A stretch of DNA of 64,000 bases from Ryuthela nishihirai (lineage: Eukaryota > Arthropoda > Arachnida > Araneae > Heptathelidae), in the NCBI GenBank assembly GCA_038380435.1, contig JAWZYU010000127.1, positions 20,001-84,000 on the forward strand, given 5' to 3'. The position numbers and the translations under genes are program-made. The notes under the pieces were generated by a model. The model was not told the origin of the DNA. It did no database searches and saw only the letters and a list, made by a program, of their open reading frames with translations. Positions 45,851-57,640 of the stretch are shown here, piece by piece. The first letter of the stretch is position 1; each line of letters starts with the position of its first letter.

Positions 45851-46249
45851 CGATTGCGGCTCCGAACGGTTGGAAAACTTCCAAGGTGTAATTTGACCGA
45901 CTAATATTCAAAGCGATTCATATTATTTTTTGTAATTCGGTGGCCGTTAGAATTGCGTTGAGGAAAATGCAAATGGAACACCGGAAATAATTATCGTTTT
46001 ATCCTATAAAACATACAACCTGTTTCCACTCTGAGGTTTCATTTTTCTTTACATGTTCATGCCGTTCTCATCGTAAAACGTAATGAAATTTAGTGCCATC
46101 GAACCGCGATATTTTGATCTGCATGCCAATATATACTAGGAATCAGTGTCCTAGCATTTTTACCCCGTCATTAAAAGTAAATAATTACATAGGAAATTAA
46201 AATTCTGCAGTGTAATATTTAACTGCATGAAAAAGTATTAATCACCGTT

Positions 46250-46740
46250 GTTAAGAAAGACGTTTGCAAGAGATCCTACAGTTAAAAGTAATGAGTTTGA
46301 TTTCGATTCGACAACGTTTATACGTAAATAGATAAAATAAAGACAAGTGAGTAAACCTCTGTTGCGAATAGGAAATACTGTTGCAGCCTCACTTCCGGCG
46401 AATGAGAAAACATTGCATTCCAAAACCTCAGTGTCGACGTCATTACCTTATTATTGGAATTCAAATTTAAGTGATAGTAAATAAACTATCGGAAAGCGCC
46501 GTCTCGTTTCGGTCATTGCAGTTACCTTGTGAATACCATGATGAAGTGAACAGAGTTCGTGGAATCGCATTTACCTACACATTGCTTACCGCGAAACAAT
46601 AGGAGTATAATAAACCTAGTTGTGTGAGATAAAACGAAACCTTAGTACGCCAATAACGACACGGACTGTATTCCTTATCCCCTTCAAGTGTAACCAAGCA
46701 CTGGGCCACTCGAAAAACATCAGGTAAATCTATTTAATTA
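46250..46740 (+). repeat. Diverged third copy of repeat segment B
   Basis: Block order matches 31040-31530: CCTCTGTTGCGAATAGGAAA, TCACTTCCGGCGAATG, CCTTATTATTGGAAT, the TATA-like GAGTATAATAAAC, and CTCGAAAAACATCAGGTAAA. Confidence 0.65.
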
Positions 46741-47446
46741 TTTTCCAATCTTCGCCACCACACGGAATTTAATGGTTTACAACCACTGGCTGGACTAACC
46801 CTTAAGTAATATAAGCACCTGCTTAGGATACCAAGGGAAGGGGGGCACCGACGATTTTTCCCCTAGCAATAATGCCCTTATCTATCAATTCTTTCACTGA
46901 CACACTCGACTTTTGACGTTACTTTTTCCATTGTCCTTATCTGCAGTGTTCGACTTTAATCTGAATTCTAAAAAAAAAATATTGAAGGTGACAGTCAAAT
47001 CGCTAGAGTGCAATACGTTTGACTGTTTTTACAAATTTTTTATGAATGAATTTCGCTGTTTTTCTATTCATTATAAATATATATAAAATCCATATTCTTT
47101 TTTGTGACTTTTTAAATTATAGCTTACGTATTTTCAGACGCCAAGATCAAACGAATTCAATTAAGCAATGGAAAGGTCCCCGGAGTTACCATTGCTCGAT
47201 CGTGGTTACGCCATTATTTGGCCTTATTTAAACCCTAATAAGAAAGTACCAAGTTGCTCTACGTCACCACCCGGAAAGGCGTATTTCAAGCCCTACAGTT
47301 AACTACAAAGTTGCTCTTCGCATTAAATGTAAGCGCACTATAAATCAAATTAATTATTATTCTTTAAATGTTTCGTGTTGTTTTCACATTTCCGTAACTA
47401 ATAATCTTTCTAGTTTATATTTCAACTTTTTTGGTTACCGGCGTTC
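46741..47446. other. AT-rich DNA, nothing recognised
   Basis: No gene or known repeat copy was identified. Confidence 0.5.
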
Positions 47447-47485
47447 CGTGGCCGAGTGTTTTGCACGCATGGCTACTGTAAAGTT
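47447..47485 (+). mobile_element. SINE-A head fragment
   Basis: TTCCGTGGCCGAGTGTTTTGC followed by CATGGCTACTG matches the first 35 bp or so of SINE-A; the rest is absent. Confidence 0.65.
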
Positions 47486-47556
47486 AGAGTGTTAGTTTAA
47501 ATATCTTTATAAGTAAAGACCAACATGGCGACTACACAAGCGACATATACGTACGG

Positions 47557-47760
47557 TGACCATATTTTTTCGGAGAAAATACACGACAAAACACAAATTG
47601 TTTCATAATGAAAAAAAAAAACAGGTTGCGTTTATTTGTTTCATTAAAACTAAAAATCTTTATAACATTTATTATAAAATATAAGCATACAATAGCATTT
47701 TAAACAACCATATTACTTAAAAAATTTATTTATGATTTTTTTCACAAGAATGAACTTAAT
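47557..47760 (+). repeat. Dispersed repeat R4, copy 2
   Basis: The stretch from ACCATATTTTTTCGGAGAAAA to TTCACAAGAATGAACTT is shared with 23088-23240. This copy carries about 30 extra bases after the A run. Confidence 0.8.
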
Positions 47761-47806
47761 AAATCAGGTTTATGTTTTAAAAATCATGAAACTGTATACA
47801 ATTCAT

Positions 47807-47841
47807 ATCAAAGTTGCATTTGGTATAAATGCAACTTTGAT
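47807..47841. other. Perfect hairpin, 15 bp stem and 5 nt loop
   Basis: ATCAAAGTTGCATTT is followed by GGTAT and then the exact complement AAATGCAACTTTGAT. There is no T run or gene beside it to suggest a terminator. Confidence 0.85.
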
Positions 47842-48217
47842 TGTTGTTTCGATTTTTTATTTTGAATGAATGTTTTCAAATTGAATGTTTCGATTTTTAA
47901 TTTTGTTTTTTCACTGCTCCATATATTGTTCGCTAATCAAAATACTCGTGCAGTTTCCGTTACAAAATTTTATTTCCGATGGAAGATATATGGGACCCGA
48001 TCCGGTGCTCTGTATTTGACATTTGATCTTACGAATACGTTAAATATTCCACTGCTTCGGTGTAATGGAAGCATTGATCACCATCTACGGATTACGATCC
48101 ATCTGGCAAATTTGCAAACTCGAGAAAACTATCACTTTCAATCATCTTAATGAAACAGCACTATGCAGGGAAAAAAAATTTACTTATGCAGAAAATCTGT
48201 ACGAAATGCCCATCAGT

Positions 48218-48600
48218 TGGGTTGTTTTACCTCTGAGCGGCACTTTTTTGCACACCATGGGGTAAATGGCCACGTCACATGGACCCCGAAGGCTCAGAGA
48301 AGGTTGGGGAAGGGAACCCACTGGAACAGCTGTTGGGAGACAGATGGTAGCCTCCCGTCAAGGTCATCCAGCGTGTTCTTTAACGTGCACAAGGTATGGC
48401 TCTCCCACACACGGGGCCACGACTTAACGTCCCATCCGACGGACGGAGGCCTTTCCAAGCCCACCGGTGTCCCCTACTGACCGTGAGCTGGGCGGGGAAT
48501 TTTGCGGCGATAAATTTCAACGCTGACCCAGCTGGGAGTCGAACCTGGGAACTACAGATTACGAGCCTGGCGCACTACCGACTAAGCCACCTCCGCCCCG
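48218..48600 (-). mobile_element. SINE-B, full length with target-site duplication
   Basis: This well-preserved minus-strand copy is flanked by perfect 13 bp repeats AATGCCCATCAGT at 48205-48217 and 48601-48613. Both the tRNA-like head and the TTGGGTTGTTTTACC 3' terminus are intact. Confidence 0.97.
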
Positions 48601-48613
48601 AATGCCCATCAGT

Positions 48614-49157
48614 ACAATTTATGAAGAATCATGATAACGAGCCTTCAGTCGAACAAACAACCACTTTCACAGAAGTAATCGCACTCCAGCTATGGGAATA
48701 AAAGGAAACAGTTAATAAATAAAACAATGACACAGAGGAAATTGCATTCTACCCAAAAAACTAAATTATGGACTCGTTAATGAAATATCCTTTCGAAATA
48801 CAAATGCAACCAAAATAAGTAATCATATGGCAAAACACCAACTAGTATGCATATATATATATGGCACAATCACCGTCAAAGATAAATCTCGCTGACTATC
48901 AGGGACCATGTAACTCTTCTGGCAAATGAAACGTCAAAAACCAACTGTACAGATCATAAAAATGTTACCGAAATGATATTGGAAAAGAAGAAGTAACAGG
49001 AGTATTGTTAATAATGAAGAAAACAACACACTAGCAGCAAAAGTATGTGGTAACTATTTATGTTGCACTACGGGTTCGCAACTTTTGTCGTGGTATTTTT
49101 GCAAACTGAGTGTGCACACCCGATAGCCTTATTAAATGAAAAAAATAAAATAAAACA
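48614..49157. other. AT-rich DNA, nothing recognised
   Basis: No gene or repeat copy was identified. Confidence 0.5.
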
Positions 49158-49294
49158 CCCCCTCAAGCAGCTGCTTGTCACAGAAGTCCGTCAGCAGAAA
49201 AACGACACAAACAGCGATGCTTTACCCGGGACTCGAACCCAGGTCCCTTAGATCAGTAGCCAAGCGCGCTAACCACTGGGCCATGAGACGGCGA
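49158..49294 (-). mobile_element. SINE-A with internal deletion
   Basis: Both ends are present (CCCCCTCAAGCAGCTGCTTG and the head complement ending CTAACCACTGGGCCATGAG). About 60 bp of body between GAAGTCCG and TCAGCAGAAAAACGAC are missing. Confidence 0.88.
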
Positions 49295-49756
49295 ATAACC
49301 GACTTCCCCCTTTTCCACTGCATGCGTTCTGTTTCTGGATCTCATGCTACTCTCTCCCACCACCTTTTACCATTCCGCATCGCCTTTTCCTTTTGCCTGC
49401 CTTCTGCATAGCCTTTTCTTTTTTCATTAGCGCCATGCACGTTGCCACCGCGCCATTCACAAATTTCGTTGATTTCGATTCCAGGCGTCGAAAATGCTGC
49501 GAATGACATTAGGATTCCTTGTAGAGTTGTATATTAATAAATATGAAAAAATTTTCTAAAGCGTAGCCTTCTTTTAAAAAAATATCATTCTTGAAGCTTG
49601 AGAAACGATGCTGTATTGAAGTCATTGACTGATGTGAGAACTTTCCACCAGTTTTAGTGAGTTTTTTCAGTGTTTTTCTTCGTTTCTCTAAGTGGTTTCG
49701 GTTTGACGTGAACTTGTTTACAAGTTGGTGCCAGCGGCCATTGCTACGGGGCCAAC

Positions 49757-51086
49757 ATGGCTACCCGTCAACAGCTGGAAACCGAGCGGCGGTTGCAGCG
49801 TAAACTCACCTGCTGCTTCAAACACGAGTCCTTGGACTATAAAACGATAGCCAAGGACATTATGAAAAAAGATGGGAAAGGGGCACTTGAAACTGTGCAG
49901 TTCGTCGCTCCTGGAGTGGCATATATAACCTTCGTCAAACAAGAAGTTGTGATGAGTTATGTCACTAAGTCCCCGTATGTATTGGAAGGAGTTACGACTT
50001 CGGTTAATCGCCTTGACAACGATGAGACGATTGTATATATTAAGCGCTTACCGATTGAAATGGACTCGGAAGTCATTTCGAGCCATTTCAGTCAATATGG
50101 CAAAATAAGTTCCAATGTCCGTGAGAGATATAAAGACGAAGAAATGTCGCATCTATATACGGGAACAAGAGTGATCAAAATAGCAATGACCAAGCCGATC
50201 CCTAATTTCTTCAAGATCGGACGCTTCAACGGCATGGTCTCATACTCTGGATTGCAAAAAGTGTGCAAGAAATTCAACCAGAGTGGTCATGTCGCGAGCG
50301 ATTGTGAAGTAGAGATCTGCAGTAATTGCAAAGGCGTAGGACACGTCTACGATAAATGCGTTGAGCCTTGCGGGAACTGCCGCGACATAGCGCACAAACG
50401 CTACGAGTGCACGCGGCGTACTTTCGCCAATGCGGCAGCGCTCGCGTCAATGTTGAACCTACCGAGGAAATCAAGGATAAGACGGAGGAAGCTCCAATAA
50501 GCTTGAGAATACTAGAGAGGAAGTTAAAACCTCGGAAGCTAGTAGTAAGGGCGATAACCCCTTGAATAGCACCACAGAGGTTATCAAGAAAGACGAAGAA
50601 AATGCGAAAACAAGCCCCTCCCAGAGTCCTCAAATAGAGAAGGACACAGATGCAACAATTTTTCCTGAAACCCCACGTGCAGTGGAAGAAAATCAGGAAG
50701 TTGAGGAAATACAAAAAGAAGAAGTACAAAATAACGAGCCCAATACAGGGGAAAAAAATTCTTGTGAAATGGTCCAATCGACCTCAAACATAGAAGAAGG
50801 AATGTCAACTGACATTGAAGAAACCGACAGCTCCAAGCAAAATTTAAAAAGAAAGTTGGCAAAAAAAATCTGAAAGCCAATGAAAGAAGAAAAAAAAAAA
50901 ATTCTTACAACCAGCAAGCAAAGGAAAAACAAAAAGACAGAGAAATTAAAACCCAAGAAGAAATTAAGTTTTGCAGACTTCTTGACCGACGAAGCAAAAA
51001 GTTCGGTGCAGCATGGCACGCCTGACCTGGCCAATGACCTCTTCCTCACCGACATTGATGCTTCGTCGAGTGGTATGGAAGACTGA
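49757..51086 (+). pseudogene. ORF1 of the Tx1-like LINE (RNA-binding, frameshifted)
   Basis: The first 247 codons are open (49757-50500). An RRM-like region lies around residues 90-145 (IVYIKRLPIE as RNP2-like), followed by cysteine/histidine knuckles: CKKFNQSGHVASDC, CSNCKGVGHVYDKC and CGNCRDIAHKRYEC. After RRTFANAA the frame shifts near 50450 and again near 50500. The acidic, lysine-rich tail then continues to 50873, meets a stop beside an A run, and resumes at 50880 to end in SSGMED. The product would coat the element RNA. Breaks near homopolymers could be decay or assembly error. The knuckle residue F in CKKF replaces the usual C. Confidence 0.8.
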
Positions 51087-52559
51087 ACCCTCCCTCAGGC
51101 CCTTTGTTGGCCTTTATTTTCCCCTCTTTCTGTATTATGCCACTCATGGGAGTGGCCTTTTGGACTTTAAGTACTCCAAGTTGTTAAATTATAAGTACTA
51201 TGTTTTTAAGTTTTTCTCTAAAGAACTTTCAAGATTTGCCAGGCTTTTTTTAAAAAAACAGTAATTATAACAGGTATTATATTCATTTTATTTACCTTAT
51301 TATCTATTTACATTTCTTTTTCCTTATTTATCTAACAAATTTTCTATATATTCATTTTTTCAATTACTCACCTGTGAGTGAGTATCATTCCCTAATTGAG
51401 AATAGTAATAAAACATACCACAATTACTTATCCAGAACCTTTATGGGACATAATTATGTTTATCTAAAATTACTTGAAAAGTATTTTAATCTTATGATTT
51501 TAAGAGTTATTTATTATTTTACTCATTGTATTGTTTCCTTTTGCAGCAACTCTAAAGTGGCTGCTGACACAGGGGCCCTTTACAAGGGTTCTCTGTTAGT
51601 CCTCACTTGTTATATCACCTTTGGGTGTCAATTCCTTTGCTGCAACTTAAATGTTTGTATAATTTGGTATATCTTTATGATTCTTTCTCCTATATTTATC
51701 CCACTCACACATCCCCACATCACACCTGTCATTGCCACAACAACAGTACATGACAGTCTCTCACATTGATTTCTTCTCCAACATTTATTTATACATAATT
51801 ACTCCTCTCCTACTTTACTACATCTGGATCTTTCCGAGCAATCTGGTTGATTTTTATATATTTGTTTTTATTATAACAACTATCTTACACTTTGTTTTGA
51901 CTTGCATTATTCACTCATATGTTCAGAAAACAATAATGTGTTAAAATTATCTCTCTGGCAAACTAACAAAAAATAACTCCAAACATGGATATCATTCTTA
52001 AGTTCTACCTAGCAAAAATAAAGAACAGTACTGTAAAACTTTAAACTTTCATCCATCTATAGCCATTACTGCTACAAAGTCTCATCTACTTGTGTTGCAC
52101 ATTTCCAGACATTATTCATAATATGAAGAAACTGAATCATAACTACTTCTTCAACTCTATCCTCACTAATTATACCATCATCTTTACTCGAAAAAAAATT
52201 AATCCACATGAACTTGTCAATTTATTAGGTGCCATTAAATTACATTCATGTGTCCAACAAGTCTTGAAGAAAATATGTGACAAAAATATTTATTATCTTG
52301 GCACTCTTAAATTTATTATTTTACTAATTGATATTTTTAATTTGACTATCTTGCTTTTTTTAAAATGTTGTGTGACAGGTCAGTTCAGGCCACCAAGTAG
52401 CCAAATTTTTTTTCTTTTTCTTATTTTATTTCTTTTTTTTCTCCTACTTTTTGGTGGACCCTTACTGGCCTGCCACTTCTGGTCTACTGTATATGGAGTC
52501 TCCTTTTTTTATTATTGGATCTCTCTGGTTTCTTTTCCTCCCCTTCTTTTTGTTTGCAT
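51087..52559 (+). other. Inter-ORF region of the Tx1-like LINE
   Basis: This T-rich stretch has hydrophobic open frames (51374-51769, 52090-52689) whose composition follows from the T content. No domain is recognised. It is unusually long (about 1.5 kb) for an inter-ORF spacer, so some of it may be a later insertion or decayed ORF2 5' sequence. Confidence 0.5.
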
Positions 52560-55500
52560 TTTTTTCCTTTTTCTTTTATGGCCAATTACTGCAAATATTC
52601 AGATAGACACTAAGGTGTCAGTCCCTCAATGTGAGAGGCTTTACACTGGAGAAACAGAGTGTCATCATTGGTCACTTTATGCAGACTGATTGTGACATTC
52701 TGTTTCTCCAAGAAACTTATTTCCCCAACACTAGAAGAATACTACATTTTAGACATTTGTTTCCACAGTTATCCTACTTCTCAAATGGTACCTCTATGAG
52801 CAGAGGAGTAGGCATAATTATTAACCACAACAACAGAAACATACAGCTACTCAGATACAACACAGACACTGAGGGCAGAATATTATCAGTCGACATTCAA
52901 TTTCGCAACTATGTTATTAAACTCATCACTGTATATTTACCCAAACATACCACATCACATTACAATTTTTATCAAGACTTAAGACAACACATACAAAACA
53001 ACTATGATGGACTTATAATTGGAGAGGACTTTAACAGTATTGTTGCCCCACACCTGGACAGAGTTCCTGCTACAAATTACACGCCTACCTCACAGGCACC
53101 TCATTTTTCAAAATTTGTACATGACATGGACCTCATTGACATTTGGAGGCATATGAACCCATACAGTGCAGGCCATACAAGATTTGACAAAACACATAAA
53201 ACAGGTTCCAGGCTGGATAAAATATTAGTCAGCAGAAACATTGTCAAGACATACTACAGAAGCTACACTACTGATATCAACTCACATACGTGTGAGGTCA
53301 GTGATCACCTCCTTGTGCATGCACACTTTGATTTACACCCGAGAACACAGGAAGATGAATACAACACTCCTAGAAGACAAGGAAATACAGGAAAAAATTG
53401 CTGACTGCATTAATGAGGATGTCAACAAGACCACCAAGTTTGATCAGAACTGGTGGTAAAATTTACAAACTAAAATTAGAAGACTCTTCAGAACAGAAGG
53501 TATCTTTAAAGCACAACACCTAAAAAATGAAATTAATGAAACCAAAGCACTTTTAAAAGCAGCCACAAATGGTACACACTTCCTTAAAAAACAGAGATTA
53601 GACACCACATATCACGAACAACAGATACACAAACTTAAACACAATCTTCAGCAATTATACAAACAACAGGGACATATTATCATAGAGAGAAATCATGATG
53701 TCCAAATTGCTGAAGAAGAAAATTGCAACAACTTACTTACCAGATTAAAACATAAAAATAGACAAAACACAAACCTAACTGAATTAGAAGTAAATGGATT
53801 AAGAACACATGACACACAAATTATCTTAAAACACATACATGAACAATATACCAAACAATATCGACATAGACAGACAGACAGACACCAATAAACTTTATGA
53901 AACAGAACAATTTGCCAACAAAATTTCTCCACACACAAAAGACAAGTTAGAAAGTGATATTACAATACAAGAAGTTAAACAAGCTATTTTCAGTTTTAAA
54001 TTAAAGAAGAGCCCCAGAATAGATGGTCTTCCTATAGAATTCTATAGAACATTCTGGAATATCTTAGAAATACCTTATACAGAATTTTTACACACTATAA
54101 TAACACTGAAACAAATGACACAAGACATGAAAACAGGTCAAATAGCACTGCTATGCAAAAAACCTGAACAAGCACACTTATTAGACAATTGGAGACCCAT
54201 AACACTTCTTTAAACAGACTACAAAATACTCAGTAAAATTATCACCAACAGACTAACACAGGCAATGCCAGAAATAATTTCAATTTATCAATCCTGTGCA
54301 GTCCCCAAGAGACACATTCATAACAATAACAGACTCCTCACAGACATAATAGAATATATCAATCACAAAAACATAAGAGCTGCCATTATATCTTTAGATC
54401 AGAAGAAGGCCTTGAACTCGACTCGCTATCACAGGAAGCAATATACACTGCACTAGAAATATATGGTATTGGACCCCGATTTATTAACATTATACATACA
54501 CTTTATTCGGACATACACTACACTGTTCATCTCAATGGACATTTCTCTAACAAAATAGCAGGAAACAGAGGGGTGAGGCAAGGATGCCCTCTGTCACCAT
54601 TGCTTTTTGTTGTAGTTAATGACTTTTTCATTAGACATATACAAAATGATACGCAGATTTCTGGAATCCCCATACCAGGAACCAGAAACAGATTAAAAGT
54701 TTCAGCCTACGCTGATGACCTGGTTCTTTTTACAACAAATGAGTTTTCCATAGATAGAGTTTTTAAAATTTATGATCTTTTCTCTAAAACTACAGGCCTG
54801 TCCCTTAACACCAGTAAAACAGCTTCCCTATGTTGGGGCACATGGGACAGGTCATTCCTGACAAAGATTGGTTGTACAGATGACCCTATCAAAATTTTAC
54901 GAATACAATATAATAGATTTGGATTTTGTAAACAAACCTATACAAATTTATTAAATAATATAGAAAACACAATTACAAATTGGAAGGATTACGAAATTTC
55001 TACGTATAACAGAGCTAAACTCATAAAATCCAGCATAATTCCCAAAATCACCTACATAGCCACTGTAAATCCTCCTGACAAGACACACATAAACAAATGA
55101 AACAAACTTATCTATGACTTTATTTGGAATGGCAAGCCAGAGTTGATTAAACGTGAAACATCACAAAATCCAATCAACCTGGGTGGACTTGCCATTCCAA
55201 TTATTACCACAATGTCAAAGATTATTTATTTAGAACATATACAAAGAATATTAAGCACACCTACTGTCCCCTCTTTATTTCTCTTGAATTACTTTGCCTT
55301 CTTTCACACCAAACACATATGCACACATAACAGTTATAATGGGCCCAAAAACACAGAACACAACACAAATTACAAACTTCTACCTTCCATAGTTACACTA
55401 GTACACAAAAAAGGTCCAATCCCCAACCCTATTAATAAAACACAGCTATACACAACTATCCAGACTTTCAACCCTATCAACCCTACCAACTTTCAACAGT

Positions 55501-55859
55501 TATACCCAAATATCAATTGGCCTAAGGCCTGGACCAACATTGCCAGCACAGACATTGAGAAAACTATGAGGAATTTTAATTGGAATGTAGCTCATAATAT
55601 TGTTTACACAAATTCGAGAAGAAGACATTGTGGCTTCATTGCTTCTCATAATTGCTTTAGATGCCCTACCAGAGAAAGTATTGATCATCTAGTTTACCAC
55701 TGCTGGTATGCTATCAAGATCTGGACAAAAGTAAGCCAATGGCTCCAGATAGCAAGACCTTTGTTAAGAGCAGTTAGATTCCATGATTTACAACAGTACC
55801 CCAACAAGAAACATAACATCATCAATTTGGTAATTAGCATTATTAAATACCAAATTTAG
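52560..55859 (+). pseudogene. ORF2 of the Tx1-like LINE (endonuclease-reverse transcriptase), broken
   Basis: The APE endonuclease occupies 52600-53370, with LNVRGFTLEKQ, LFLQET, GEDFNSI (usually GDFN), SRLDKILVS and SDHLLVH. The reverse transcriptase follows: KKSPRIDGLPIEFYRTFW and NWRPITLL (53839-54213), ISLDQKKALNS (54265-54456), then GVRQGCPLSPLLF and the active site SAYADDLVLF (54573-55100). A C-terminal knuckle, CFRCPTRESIDHLVYHC, is in 55143-55859. In-frame stops sit at 53457, 54211 and 55098. Frameshifts lie near 52620, 53380, in the GACA run near 53865, and near 54440. Motifs are well kept, so inactivation looks fairly recent. Confidence 0.88.
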
Positions 55860-56640
55860 TTATCCAGATGCCAACTACAGCACGAACATACCACCACGGC
55901 TATTTTGGAAAAATCTAAATTGATTACGAAAGTTTATAGAAAGAGACACAAGTCTGTCCTTGCACATGATAAATATATTCTTTTGTGGTGTTTACCACAT
56001 ATTTAATCAGTTCACACTTCCTTCTTGCTCCACTCATTTGTATTATTTTTCCTGTCTTCCTTCTTCTTTCCTCTTCTCACCTTTCGCTCAGTACCTCCCC
56101 CCCTGTTATATTCTTTCCCCCCCCCCTTCTATTTCTCTTGCCACCTCTCCTTTTTCATATTACCTTTCATTCTCACTATCAAATTATCCTTGCCTTTTTA
56201 CTTTACCCATATGCTTCAATTAACTCCTTTTGTTTCAAACCCATTACACACTATCAGAACTTTAGCGCCCCCCCCCCCTTATCGTAACCAATTTTTTTAT
56301 CACTTTTAACCCTATCATAAGACAATGCATATTTTTAACAGTTCATAGAGTGTTTACTTGTGGGAATCAGCCATGGGGTTCTCTTGCAATTTGCATTCCC
56401 ATGGCCCCCCACAATTTCTCTTTTCGGTTTGTTTTAACAAGTTTGAGTAAACAGGTTGCAAGGTATCTGCCCCCACTGGTCGCATTTGGCCATATGAGTA
56501 GACACCAGCATAGAGCAATACTGTAGTGTGTTGGTGGCCGCATTTTCCGCCCCCCTCCCTAATTGTGGGAGCTGTGGGAGGGGAGGGGGGTGTAGTGGCC
56601 TCACTTCACTGCAGTGTTTAAGATTTCAAAAGTAGACCTT

Positions 56641-57260
56641 GCCCATTGAAATTTTCAAACAAATGAAAAATTTCTAATTACCGATGGAATATTTTTGGAT
56701 AGCCCGGTTTGTTTCGCTAAGAACCGGGACTGACAAATGGAGATAGAGTTTGGAAAGTAGTGAGTGAATTTGTAATGTAAAACAATTCGAAGTTGATAAA
56801 AGGATTATTCTAATAGAAAAGGTTTTTAAGGGGATAATAGGCTTTCTATGGTGAAGGGAATTAGAGGTATAAAGCATTAGTATTGTATATTTTTTTCTTT
56901 GTTGGCTATGGCTAGGCTTCGTGATTTCTATTTCTTTTTGTGAATGCTAGGTGTTAGGGTACGTTTATACGATGTGTGTGTGTGGGGGGGGTTATGTTGT
57001 CAGGGGCTGGAATTGTTGGGCGAGTGCGTTTCTCAGATGGCCATGTTAATACTTGCTGGGTGTGTGGGGTGGGGATGAATAAGGCAAAGGGAGATTCAGG
57101 CGAAGTGAGGATGGGCGGGTGGAGGTGGTTGCGACTGCGTTTCCCGGCATCCGACGGACTTTTCAAAAAAATACATCAGACGGACTTCCTGTTTTGCTTT
57201 ACATCTGATACGATTACTAAAGAACTTTAAATGTTGCATGTACTAATTTTGGATTAAATA
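56641..57260. other. Spacer between the LINE and the U2 3' end
   Basis: No gene is recognised. It includes a GT-rich run (56974-56992) and a short direct repeat of TCCGACGGACTTTTC-like sequence (57148-57186). On the minus strand this is downstream of U2 and would hold the snRNA 3' processing box; I cannot identify a clear match. Confidence 0.5.
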
Positions 57261-57410
57261 TGTGGGCCGCTACCGGAAGTAGTGCAATACCGGTCCAACC
57301 CGTGACAGAGGTTGAGCAAGCTCAAAGCACTCCGTCGAACTACAAAAATAAGATTAATATCTTGATTTCATATAGAAATCGTATCAGATATTAAGCTGAT
57401 AAGAACAGAT
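57261..57410 (-). ncRNA. U2 snRNA gene, 3' part, severed from its 5' part
   Basis: The minus strand from 57410 reads CTGTTCTTATCAGCTTAAT, then a stem IIa TATCAG...CTGATA, a perfect stem-loop IIb GATTTC-TATAT-GAAATC, an Sm-like site ATTTTTG, a stem III with TTGAGC/GCTCAA, and stem-loop IV ACCGG...CCGGT. These are the ordered parts of U2, and substitutions relative to vertebrate U2 keep the helices paired. The 5' region, about 37 nt including the branch-point-recognition GUAGUA, is absent because a retrotransposon starts at 57411. The gene cannot make normal U2 as it stands. The 3' end is approximate. Confidence 0.93.
57390..57410 (-). repeat. Downstream copy of the 21 bp U2 target-site duplication
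   Basis: These bases are identical to 62231-62251 and flank the 4.8 kb element exactly. In human U2 numbering they correspond to about nucleotides 38-58. Confidence 0.93.
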
Positions 57411-57479
57411 TTAAAAACTCTTTATTAAGCCAATAGTCGATAGATATGAGTGATTTGAGAATCGGTGAATATCATACAG

Positions 57480-57640
57480 GAGTCTTCAGCCCGTGGGCAC
57501 AACAATAAATGTAGAAATACAGCTATCTTCAGCCCGGAGGCACAACAAAAGCAAAGGTTACAGCGCTCTTCAGCCCGTAGGCACAACATGAGAGGATACC
57601 GTGTTCTTTAGCCAAACCGTAGGCAAAATGGTAGCAGCAG
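57480..57640 (-). repeat. Short repeats in the element's 3' UTR
   Basis: On the plus strand CTTCAGCCCGTGGGCACAAC recurs near 57484, 57529 and 57569, with a diverged version near 57604, at about 40-45 bp spacing. The upstream element has related sequence (CTTCAGCCTGC near 62352). The repeats may form part of the 3' RNA structure recognised by the reverse transcriptase; that is inference. Confidence 0.75.

Larger units (their letters stand above)
49640..56640 (+). mobile_element. Tx1/L1-type LINE, nearly full length, two broken ORFs
   Basis: This is a plus-strand non-LTR retrotransposon of about 7 kb: a short 5' leader, ORF1 (49757-51086), a T-rich inter-ORF region, ORF2 (about 52560-55859) and a 3' UTR rich in C/T and then G runs. 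The two-ORF layout, RRM-plus-CCHC ORF1 and APE-type ORF2 are those of the L1/Tx1 group. The Tx1 clade contains target-specific families, one of which (Keno) uses U2 snRNA genes. Neither end could be fixed: no target duplication or poly(A) is evident, and the limits given are estimates. Confidence 0.8.

Noticed and set aside
51374..52689. Hydrophobic, membrane-like open frames
   Set aside because: The region is T-rich, so Phe/Leu/Ile codons appear by composition. It lies between ORF1 and ORF2 of a LINE, and no domain is seen.
55960..56309. Three overlapping plus-strand frames rich in Ser, Pro and Phe
   Set aside because: They are three frames of one C/T-rich 3' UTR stretch of the LINE.
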